From Anaerolineales bacterium (lineage in GTDB: Bacteria > Chloroflexota > Anaerolineae > Anaerolineales > Villigracilaceae): 64,000 nucleotides of DNA. The position numbers and the translations under genes were made by a program. Below are positions 42,466 through 53,300 of the stretch, piece by piece; the first letter of the stretch is position 1; each line of letters opens with the position of its first letter. A model generated the notes under the pieces. The model was not told where the DNA came from, made no database searches, and saw nothing but the letters and a program-made list of their open reading frames with translations. The stretch is taken from positions 1 to 64,000 of the forward strand of contig JACZJC010000074.1 in NCBI GenBank assembly GCA_014860745.1, written 5' to 3'.

Positions 42466-44016
42466 TTAACGTGCAAGTGAAAAACAGATCCTCGCACCAG
42501 AATCAGGTTTCGGGTCCGCCCAGATGCGACCGCCGTGCGCTTCGATAATGGCGCGCGCAAGATAAAGTCCCAGCCCTGCGCCCTTGGTCTGCTTGACGGC
42601 ATTCGTTGAACGATAGAATCGGTCGAAGATGTGCGGGATATCCTTGGCGTCGATACCGGGTCCCTCATCGCTGACACAGACGACGACCTGATCAGGGCGC
42701 AGGGTGCCGCTGATTTTGATTTCGCCAGCGGATGCGTATTTCATCGCGTTCGATACGAGATTGGAAATGACCTGCTCCAATCGATTTTCGTCGCCGAGAA
42801 TGACCGGGAAATTTGCAGGGAAGTCAGTGATGAGGCGATGTTTAGGCGACTGCGACGCGAAACGTTCGGTCACTCTTAACGCAAGGCTGGGGAGTGCGAC
42901 ATCGGCATGGCTCAAGCTGAGACCGCCTGCCTGTAGTCGTGAAGCATCCAGAAGATCGTCGATCATTTTGGAGAGACGGTCCGCCTCTTCTTCGATGACA
43001 GCCAGCGAATCGCTAATGGTGTGCTTGTCCCATTTTGCATCGCCGCGGCGCAACGTGGAGGCATAGCCTTTGATCAAAGCAACCGGCGTCCGCAGTTCGT
43101 GGCTGACCACAGAGATGAAGGTGGCTTTGAGTTCATCGGCAGTTCGAAAATGGGTGATATCCCTGATGCTGACGATGACATTGAGGAGTTTATTTTCTTC
43201 CGAAAGCAGGGGCGCATACGTGATGCCGACAGGGAGCGGCGGTGGGAGCGGCCGTTCGAGGTCGCCTTCCACATAGAGGGTGGCGTTGGGAGTTAAAGGC
43301 CAGCCGTTCGCGATTGATTCTTCGAGAGTTCTGCCTTGCGGCTCCCTCTTCCATTTGATGATCTCGCTGTGCTCGCGCCCTGTAATTTCTTCACGCGACT
43401 TGCCAAGCAATTTTTCGAACGCTTCATTGCTGCGTTCGATATTGAATTTTGCATCCAGAATGAGGATGCCATCCGCGGCGGAATCCAAAAGTGCATCGAG
43501 ACGTTTCTTTTCATAAGTGACCTGCCCGTACAGTTGGGCGTTGAAAACAGCAATGGCAGCCTGGTCTGCAAATGATTGCAGGAGCACCCGGTCGTTAGGG
43601 GTGAACAGGTCTGCATAATTGCGGAAAATGAAAATGACACCAATCACCTGTCCATGGGCGGCAAGAGGTAAGCCAGTGCCGTTTAGCAAGCCCATGCTGG
43701 CGGTGTAGGTCAATTCCTTTAACATGCGGTTGAGTTCGCGCACGTCCAACTCGCGGACTTTTTCCTCGGCTAGGAGGGGGGTCAAGTAAGAGAGAAATGC
43801 CGGGGCGATGCCATGTGCTGTGGCCACGCGCCAGCCGTCGGGTAGTTTGAGCGCGATGAGTCCGGCTTGCCCGGCCAGCATTTCAATCGAAATACGCAAA
43901 ATGCGCGCCAGCAACTTTTCCAGGTCAAGTTCCTGGGTGAGGGCGCGCGAGATTTCGAGCAGGTAATCCCGTTGGCGGACGCGAAAGTCTGGAAGCATGG
44001 AGGGGATAATGGACAT
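42466..44016 (-). CDS. Soluble sensor histidine kinase (GAF-PAS-HisKA-HATPase)
   Basis: 516 aa from ATG 44016; the frame stays open further upstream to 44145, but that part looks non-coding. A GAF domain (~20-165), a PAS-like domain (~185-300; LDSAADGILILDAKFNIERS), HisKA with His306 in VVSHELRTP, and a HATPase with N box LVSNAMKYA, G1 DEGPGID and FDRFYR. No membrane segment, so it senses a cytoplasmic signal. No response regulator is adjacent. TAAAAT (44028-44033, minus) lies 11 bases before the ATG, and there is no ribosome binding site, so the leader is very short. Confidence 0.85.
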   Translation of the reverse strand: MSIIPSMLPDFRVRQRDYLLEISRALTQELDLEKLLARILRISIEMLAGQAGLIALKLPDGWRVATAHGIAPAFLSYLTPLLAEEKVRELDVRELNRMLKELTYTASMGLLNGTGLPLAAHGQVIGVIFIFRNYADLFTPNDRVLLQSFADQAAIAVFNAQLYGQVTYEKKRLDALLDSAADGILILDAKFNIERSNEAFEKLLGKSREEITGREHSEIIKWKREPQGRTLEESIANGWPLTPNATLYVEGDLERPLPPPLPVGITYAPLLSEENKLLNVIVSIRDITHFRTADELKATFISVVSHELRTPVALIKGYASTLRRGDAKWDKHTISDSLAVIEEEADRLSKMIDDLLDASRLQAGGLSLSHADVALPSLALRVTERFASQSPKHRLITDFPANFPVILGDENRLEQVISNLVSNAMKYASAGEIKISGTLRPDQVVVCVSDEGPGIDAKDIPHIFDRFYRSTNAVKQTKGAGLGLYLARAIIEAHGGRIWADPKPDSGARICFSLAR

Positions 44017-44129
44017 GGATTTCAAGTATTTTATCACCGCGCCTAAGGGGCCGGTATATGAGTTCTGTAAGCGGGCTGGAAAGGTTCGACTCTCCTCGCC
44101 AAAATTAACGATTTTGTCATTATTGGAGG

Positions 44130-44158
44130 TTGACCCCCGTACCAATTCCCCATAAAAT
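44130..44158 (+). promoter_or_regulatory. Sigma70-type promoter of the giant adhesin leader
   Basis: TTGACC (44130-44135), 17 bp, TAAAAT (44153-44158). Predicts a start near 44165 and a ~200-nt leader. Confidence 0.65.
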
Positions 44159-44185
44159 ATAGGGAAGTTCTTATTTTACGGATGC

Positions 44186-44318
44186 CATGACCCAATACCA
44201 TCAATTGGTCGCTTTCCCTCGCGGGGTTTACCAGGGTAGGTGTTGGCGAGTAAAGCAGCGAAACCGGCCGTAAGTCGATTTGCTGCTTTTTTAATTTAGA
44301 CCTTGGTATTGCTTCATG
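44186..44318 (+). ncRNA. Riboswitch-like or attenuator leader RNA of the giant adhesin
   Basis: A 15-nt inverted repeat (44186-44200 / 44304-44318, 13 of 15 paired) encloses two competing structures. Antiterminator-like: GCTTT-cc-CTCGC (44211-44222) with GCGAG-t-AAAGC (44246-44256). Terminator-like: AAAGCAGC (44252-44259) with GCTGCTTT (44282-44289), then six T. They share AAAGC, so only one can form. The strand upstream belongs to a gene on the opposite strand, so the terminator can only serve this leader. Class not recognised; c-di-GMP-I consensus blocks are not convincingly present. It could also be a free-standing small RNA of about 130 nt. Confidence 0.55.
44252..44292 (+). terminator. 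Intrinsic terminator inside the adhesin leader
   Basis: Long hairpin: AAAGCAGC / GCTGCTTT, then AAA / TTT and CGGC / GTCG above a bulge and mismatch, followed by TTTTTT (44287-44292), about 80 bases before the adhesin start. Confidence 0.7.
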
Positions 44319-44368
44319 ACAGAAACTTGGATTTTATTTTTTCTAAATCTTACAAAGGACTATTGCTC

Positions 44369-47300
44369 ATGTTGAGATCATTGCGTTTTGTGTTCCTGAT
44401 CCTTGTTACGATTGCTTCGCTGGTCCTCGGGCCGGTGACCCCGGCCCGGGCTGCAACCCTGCCGGCTGAAATCAACAAGCAGTTTACTCCTCTGCAAATC
44501 GACGCGGGCGGCACATCGGTCTTGAGAATATCCATTTTCAATCCGAATACCTTCCAATTAACCAATGTGGCTTTCACCGACAACCTTGTCCGTGTGCAGC
44601 CCGGCCTTTTTATCGATACTCCCAACGGTTTGGTGAACACTTGCAATGGCACAGTAACAGCCTTGCCAAATTCATCAACGATTTCGCTGGCCAATGGGAT
44701 GGTTCCTGCCCAGACGGGTTCAACTCCGGGGCAATGCTATATTGAAGTCAACGTCTCCTCCATTACTTCAGGAAATATAATAAATACAATTCCGGCGCAT
44801 AATCCCCCGGCGGATATTGGCCTCACGGCGAATGGTATCGACGGTGTTACTCCGGTAACTGTTACAAATACTTCTCCCGCCAGCGCTACGATTACGGTCA
44901 TTGCGGTTTCTCCGCCTTCTCTTACCAAATCCTTTGCGCCAAATACAATTTTTGTAGGGGATGTGAGCGTGTTGACGATCCGTATTAATAACAATGATGT
45001 GGATACGAATTTGACCGGGGCAACTTATACCGATACACTACCCACTGGTTTGCAGGTTTCAACACCGGCCAACATCACCCGCACGAACTGCGGTGCTGGA
45101 AATGTGGTCAATGCGCCATCAGGCGGCACGACCATCACGCTTACGAATGCAACGATCACGCCCAGCCAGGATTGTGTTGTCACTTTGGACGTGCGCGGGG
45201 TGACGTATGGCCAATATACCAATACCATCCCGGCGGGTCCCGCCAATCCGGGTTCACTGCAAACAGACCAGGGTGTCACCAATGGCAGCCCGGCAAACGC
45301 CAACCTGAATGTTCAGCCGGTTGGGGTTACCAAATTATTTTCTCCAACGACCATCGACGCCGGGGATACCACCACGTTGACAATTACCCTGGAAAACCCG
45401 ACCAACACCCCGCAAGTTGTTACTAGTGTGTTGGATACCTTGCCGGCAAACTTAACAATCGTCGGTTCCCCCACCACTACATGTGGCGGAACGGTTTCCT
45501 ATGATCCTACGCCTCCGGCGAGCTGGGTTTTCACTGGCGCGACGATTCCTGCCAGTGCCAGCCCACCTACTCCAAATACCTGTACTATCACTGCTGACCT
45601 CCAGGCGGATTTGACTGCCAGCGGTAACCGTACGAATACGATCCCTGCCAACTCGGTGATCACTGGCACACCCGGTTTCACAAATTATCTGGCAACCTCC
45701 AGTACGGTTACGATCAATCCGGCGCTGACCGGGTCAAAGGCATACGCTTCACCGTTTGCCATTGCATTAGGCGGCACAAACCTGGTGACGATCACGTTGA
45801 ATAACAACAGCTCCACGGCTTTCACCGATGTTGATTTTACTGATACTTTGCCGGGGGCAACACTAGGTGATTTGACAGTCTCCAACACACCAGCGCCACC
45901 AGCTACCACCTGCGGAACCGGTACGGTTTCTAATACGGCCACAACGGTAACCCTTACAAACGGGACCATCGCAGCAAATTCCTCCTGTACCATTACTTTT
46001 TATGTAACGAGCACGGTTCCCGGTAGCGGGTCGACCTATGAAAATGTGATCCCCGCCAATGATATTACTGCATGTACGGCGGCCTTGGGTTGTGTAGGAA
46101 ATGGTTCAAACATAACCACCGGCACCGATTTGACCGTGGTCAACGCTCCGCAGTTACCAGTTACGGTGGCCAAATCATTCAGCCCTGCTACAGTGGCGCC
46201 GGGACAGGCCAGCCGTCTCCGTCTTACTATCACTGCGCCACTGGATATAGCGGTTTCTCAAATTAGCATAACAGATGTGTTGCCAACTGGGATGGTGGTT
46301 GCTCCAAATACTCCTCCGATTCCTGCCCCAACCGATAACTGTCCAGGCGGAACCCTGGTCGCCAACCCAGGTGATACTTCGATTACTTTTTCGAACCTGG
46401 TGGGGAATGTCCTGAATGCCGGCGCTTCATGTAATATCGATGTCTATGTGGTCGTTGCTAACCCAGGTAGTTATGACAACCTTGTCCCCGCAAATACCGT
46501 GACCACCTCGCAGGGGCGGACAAACTCGTTTGACAGCAACACGGCCACCCTGCGTGTGACCAACATGAACATGAGCAAGGCATTCTATCCGACACTTGTG
46601 CAGGCAAATGGCGTTTCCACGCTCACGATCACATTGGAAAATACATTCACGCAAGCGTTGACAAATGTTTCAGTGACTGACGATCTTCCAGCCACTAATG
46701 CCAACAATCGTCTCATTGTCGCGCCTACTCCCAATGCTTCCACCACCTGCGGTGGCACGTTTATACCAAACGCCGGTGATGCCACTCTCACTTTGACTGG
46801 AGGTACCATCCCTGCCCAAAGCGGCGGTGTTCCCGGGATTTGTACGATCAATGTGGATGTGCAAGGCCTGGATTCCTCCCCAGCTTCACAAAGCACTCAA
46901 ACCAATACAATTCCGATTACAAGTGCAAGTGGATTTATCGCCAGCCTCGGTATCACCGTCAATCCCACCCTTCCCGCTCAGGCGGTGTTGACGATCCGTA
47001 ACTTAAGCATTGGCGTAGTAAAGGGGTTTAATCCTGTGCTTGTTTATGGTGGTGCCACCTCAACCATGACGGTGCAATTAATCAACCCTGAAAGTACCAC
47101 ATTAACCGGTGTAATGTTTACAGACAATATGGCATTACTCAGTTCGGGCATCATCCTCGCGAACCCGCCTGATTTCAATACAGGCACCTGTGGCGGTACA
47201 CTGACCGGCAACCCGGGTGATTCCTCCTTCTCCTTCAGCGGCGGGACGATCCTGCCCAATTCCAGTTGCACTTTGACGTTATCTGTAGTGATGAATGTCA

Positions 47301-50300
47301 ACGGCAATCGTACCAACCGCATTCCTGCGGGTGCGGTAACAACCCTGAGTGGCGTTAGCAGCACCCAGGCAACGGAGGCATCGCTAACCAACCTGCCCGG
47401 TGTAAGTGTAAACAAGGTGTTCAATCCCAATCCTGTTCAAATTAACCAGGTTTCCACGCTCACGATCAATATCACCAATACAAGCAGTATTCCAGTGGTC
47501 AACATGAGGGTGGAAGATAATCTTCCCGGCACACTCCCTGATGGTGTGGAAGTGGCAAACCCACCGAATGCAACTACAACCTGCGGAACGCCTCCGACCA
47601 CCACCTTGAGCGCAGTGCCAGGCTCACAATCCATCGTACTCACAGGTGGCAATATCGCAGGGAATGCATCCTGCCAGATTTCTGTGGATGTTGTCAGTAC
47701 TCGCGCAGGACTTTATGTCAATACGATTCCGGCGGGCGCTCTGACGGCGGATGGCGGCATTTCCAATAATAACCCTGCGACTGATTCACTTACCGTTGGA
47801 ACTCTCTTCAGCCTTGGGAATCGCGTCTGGTTTGATACAAACAATAACAGTCTGATCAGTTTGGGCGAATTGGGCGCGGATGGAGTGGTTGTACAGTTGT
47901 ATGCCGCTGACGGAGGCGGGCTTCCGACAGGACCGGTGCTCGGCACACAGACCACCAGTTTTGGCGGTTATTACCGCTTCGATAACCTGCCCGAAGGCGA
48001 TTATGTAGTCGTTATCCCGGCCGATAATTTCCGTAATGTGGGTCCCGGTGACCTCGCTCCAAGCAACCCGTTGGCTGGTTACTGGAGCAGTGGCACGATC
48101 CTCTCTGGAGGTTCCACCACCGAACCCCCTGCTCCTGACCCCGATGATGATCTCGATAATACAGATAATGGAACCCTGCAAACCGGTCCAGCATTTACCG
48201 GCGCAGTGATAAGTGGCGCAATTACGCTTGGCACAAATGCCGTACCCGCCGAGCCGACCGATGATGACGATGCGCCGGTTCCCAACCCGTTCGGTGAAGC
48301 GGTCGACAACCGCAGTAACCGCACGGTTGATTTCGGCTTCTATCAAACGGCAATTGGCAACCTGGTCTTTGTGGATGCAAACTCAAACAACACATACGGT
48401 GGCGCTGATACCCTGCTTCCGGGAGCAATCGTCCAATTGTTTGCCAGCGATGGGACAACAGAGATCAATGTCGGGCCGGACGGCATATTTGGCACAGATG
48501 ACGATCAACCCGGCGGCGTGGTAACTGGCTCCGACGGCCTTTATGCACTCTCTGGCTTGCCCGAAGGTGACTACATCGTTCGGGTTACGCCTCCGGCGGG
48601 ATATCAAAGCACCGGCGACAGCAGCCCCAGCGATGTAAATGATCCTGACTTTAACATTGACAACAATGACAATGGCATTGGCAATGCCATTGGCCCGTTA
48701 AGCAGCAGCAGCGGCGTGTTGACCATGGATGCAGGTGAAACAGGCACGAACATCATAGTGACGAACAGCACCGGAACAACCAATGATCTTAGTGTCGACT
48801 TTGGTTTCGTTTCTATTTCCTACAGCCTGGGTAACCGTGTTTGGTTCGATGACGGTACGGGCGGCGGCATACCAAGTGATGGCATCCGCAACGGCGGTGA
48901 ACCCGGCATTGATGGCGTTACTGTCAATCTGTACCGCGACTCGGATAATAATGGCACCCCTGATGGAGGGGTCATCGCTACAATGCCCACTTCGGGCGGC
49001 GGCTACTATCGCTTTGACAATCTCACTGCAGATACCTATATCGTCGAAGTCGTTCCTCCTACAGGCTATGTCAGCACGGTGGATGCGGGTGACCCGGATA
49101 CCGATGTCGATGACAATGATGATAACGGCGTGGTTATCTCTGGTGCCAACATTCGCAGCAACCCGGTCACACTCGGGCCGGGCAGCGCTGAACCCACTGG
49201 CGAAACCGATCCAACTACCAACCCGGAAGCAGGGGAGGCGCCCGATAATCGCAGCAATCGCACCGTCGACTTTGGCTTTGTAACGGTTTACAGCCTTGGC
49301 AACCGCGTCTGGTTGGACGATGGCTCAGGCGGTGGCGGAGCCAATGATGGCGTGCGCAACGGCAGCGAACCCGGCATTGACGGTATCACGGTCAACCTGT
49401 ATCGTGATTCAGACAATAACGGCATACCGGATGGCGGGGTCATTGCCACGATGCCGACTGCAGGCGGAGGATATTATCGATTCGATAATCTAGTCCCCGG
49501 AACCTATATTGTGGAAGTTGTTCCCCCGGCAGGTTATGGAAGCAGTACTGTGGATGCTGGAGACCCGGATATCGACGCAGATGACAACGATGACAATGGT
49601 GTCGTGATCTCCGGTACGAATATTCGCAGCAACCCGGTCACACTCGGGCCGGGAGGTTCTGAACCCACTGGCGAGACCGACCCGCTGACTAACCCTGAAC
49701 CTGGAGAAGCTGCCGACAATCAATCCAATCGCACGGTGGACTTTGGCTTTGTAACGATTTACAGCCTTGGAAACCGCGTCTGGTTCGACACGAACAATAA
49801 TGGTAGTGTCGATGTGGGCGAGGTGGGCGTTCCAAATGTGCGCGTGGAACTCTACCGCGACACCGGCACGACCCCCGGCATCTACGATGCGGGTGATGCC
49901 TTTGTGGGTTTCAGCAACACGAACGGAACAGGTTATTACCGCTTTGATGGACTTGTGGCCGGTGAATACGTTGTCGTCATTCCGCCGGATAACTTCCGGG
50001 ACCTGGGTCTGGGCGATACAGTCCTCGGGGATCCGCTCGCTGGATATTTGAGCAGCGGTTCATCCATCGCCGGAAATGGTTCTGTCACTGATAGTTTTGG
50101 TCCAGACCCGGACACCACAGTGCTGGATAATGATGATAATGGGGTGTCCACCTTCGTTAGCAACATCCTCGATTATGTATCAGCGCAGGCAGTGACTCTC
50201 GGACCCGGATCAGCCGAACCGACGGGCGAAGCGGATCCAACACCGAACCCGGGTGCCGGCGAATCGGTCGATAATCAAAGCGACCGCACCGTGGATTTCG

Positions 50301-53300
50301 GCTTTTATCGCCAGCAATTAAGCAACCAGATCTTCCTGGATTTGGATTCAGACGGCGTATTTACCGGAGCTGATACCCCACTGGCTGGTGCTATTGTGCA
50401 ATTGTATGCCAGCAATGGAACAACGGAAATTTTGGTTGGAACAGATGGCATTTTGGGAACATCGGATGATGGGCCAGGTGGTGTAACCACTTTAGCGGGC
50501 GGTACCTACCTGTTCAGCGGCCTGCCTGCAGGCGATTACGTTGTCCAGGTGACGCCTCCGGCCGGGATCAGCACGATCGACAGCGCCGATACAGCCACAC
50601 CAAATAATAATGTGGATAATAACGATAACGGCGTGGGGACCGCTGCCGGGCAAGCCTCCAGCAATCCAGTGACTCTCACGCCCGGCATTACCGGAGTCAG
50701 CACCACCGTAAATAACAGCAACGGTACCACTCTCAACCCGTCGCTCGATTTTGGCTTCAATCCCTTGTTCAGCCTGGGCAACCGTGTCTGGTTCGATACC
50801 GATAACAGCAGTACGATCAACGGAGCTGAAGTCGGCATTGATAATGTCCGCGTGGAGTTGTACCGCGACGATGGTTCCACGCCCGGCGTCTGGGACTCGC
50901 TGGATACCCCGGCCGGTTTTGATCTCACCGACGCGAACGGTTATTATCGCTTCGATGGATTGGATGCGGATGATTACGTGGTTGTCATTCCTTCAAGCCA
51001 GTTTGGCGCGGGTGGTCCTTTGGATCGATACTGGAGCAGCGGCACAAACATTGCCAATAACGGCACGGTGACCGACAGCACTTCCAACGACCCGGATAAC
51101 GATACAGACAGCGACGATAACGGGATCACGACCTTTGCTGGCAATAATATTAACTATGTCTCATCCCAGGCTGTCACCCTTGGCCCGGGTTTGAGCGAAC
51201 CGATCAACGACAACGACCCCACGACCAACCCGGAACCGGGCGAAGCGCCAAATGATCGGAGCAATCGCACCCTGGACTTTGGTTTCTATCGTGCAGAGTT
51301 GGGGAACCAGGTGTTCTGGGATATTAATACCGATGGCTTGTACGATGCTGGCGATGTGGTGATCCCAGATGCGGAAGTTCGCTTGTTCACCGGGGATGGC
51401 GTCACAGAAATCCTCGTTGGCCTGGATGGTGTTTTAGGCACCGCGGATGATGGCGCTGGCGTGGTAACCACTGCCCCGGATGGAACCTACCTCTTTGGAG
51501 GTTTGCCAGCCGGCAACTTCATCGTACGGGTGACGCCCCCTGCCGGGTTCGCCAGCACTGTGGATGTCAACGCCGATACCACCACCCCGAACAACAATAT
51601 TGATAATAATGATAACGGCGTGGGCACCGCAGCCGGGCAAGCCTCCAGTAATGTGGCCGCCCTAACACCGGGAAGTGTAAATGTAAGCAATATTGTCACC
51701 AATAGCACGGGTACCACACGCAATCCGTCGCTCGATTTTGGCTTTGTCCCCGACTCGAATCTCGAATTCAGCCTTGGGAACCGCGTCTGGTTTGACACGG
51801 ATAACAGCGGCGCGATCAATGGCTCCGAGATCGGCGTTGGAAATGTGCGCGTGGAGTTATACCGGGATAATGGAGGCACACCCGGCTTGTTTGATGCCGG
51901 GGATGCATTCGTCAACTTTACAACCACGGATGCAAACGGCTACTATCGCTTTGATAACCTGCCTGCCGGGAATTATGTGGTGGTGATCCCACCGAGCCAG
52001 TTCGGTTCCGGCGGAGCGTTGGATGGGTATTGGAATAGCGGCACCAGTATTTCCGCAAGCGGCGCCATAACAGATAGCATCAGCCCAGATCCCGATTCCA
52101 ATGCAACAGATAGTGATGATAATGGCGTCACCACCCTCGCAGGCAGCGTTCTGGATTATGTTTCATCAAGAGCTGTAACGCTTGGCCCGACCATCACAGA
52201 ACCCACCGGTGAGACTGATGCATTACCCAACCCGGCTCCCGGTGAAGAACCGGATAATCAAAGCAACCGTACTGTGGACTTTGGGTTTTATCGGCTTGAA
52301 CTGAGCAACCAGATTTTTGTGGATGTGAACAACGATGGAATCTTCAACGCTGGAGATTTGGACCTGGCCGGTGCCCGTGTACAATTGTTTGCAAGCAATG
52401 GAACCACCGAGATCAATGTCGGTGTTGATGGAATTTTAGGCACTGGCGATGACGGCACCGGCGGCATGGTGACAGGACCCGCGGGAACATACCTGTTCAG
52501 CGGTTTGCCCGCCGGGGACTATATCGTCCGCGTGACACCCCCAGCCGGTTACTTCAGTACTGTGGATGTAAACCCCGATACAGATACTCCCAATAACAAC
52601 GTCAACGACAATGATAACGGCGTTGGCATCGGAAGCGGGCAGGTTTCCAGCAATATTTTCTCGCTCGTTCCCGGAGTTGCAGGCCCAAGCACAACGGTTA
52701 TAAACAGCACCGGAACCACACTTAACCCGTCGCTGGATTTCGGGTTCAATACGACAAATGGTTTCCTTAAAACCATCGCCGGTACGAGCGAAACGTTTAC
52801 AGGGGGTGCAAACGTGGCGATTGGAGAAATCGTCACCTACCAGATCACAATTGACCTTGCCGCCGGCGTGCCGGTCAACAATGTTGTTGTCACCGACCGG
52901 ATGGATAAAGGCCTCGCGTTTGTAGATTGTCTCCTTGTGCAGGTAGATGGTACGGATGTGACGGGCACGGTTTGCCCACCCGCCGTTTCATCAATAACCG
53001 ATCCCGGCGATTTGGCAGGAAACCCGGCCAACCCGGGCAGGCAAGTCGTCTTTAACGTTGGGAACGTTGCAGCTCCAACTGCCGCCTCGAGCATTGTCAT
53101 CCGCTACCGCGCGATCGTACTGGATGTAATCGAAAACCAGGACGGTATTTCCCTGAACAATGCCGCCACCGTTACTTCATCTGCGGGCACACTCTCTTCC
53201 AGCGCTCCAAACGTAAATATCGTGGAGCCTGACCTCGCCATCGACAAATCCGCAATTCCGCAAAACAGTGTGCCAATCGGCACACCCATCCAATTTACAT

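Noticed and set aside
44060-44100. tRNA-like T-arm (GGTTCGACTC followed by CGCCA)
   Set aside because: No acceptor partner, D-arm or anticodon arm can be placed upstream, and the T-stem has a mismatch. It is neither a tRNA nor a tmRNA end; an attachment-site remnant cannot be shown.
44186-44318. Cyclic di-GMP-I riboswitch as the identity of the adhesin leader
   Set aside because: Fragments such as GGGTTTACC and GTAAAGC recall it, but the conserved block order and GCAAAGC/GAAA elements are not there. Kept only as an unassigned structured leader.
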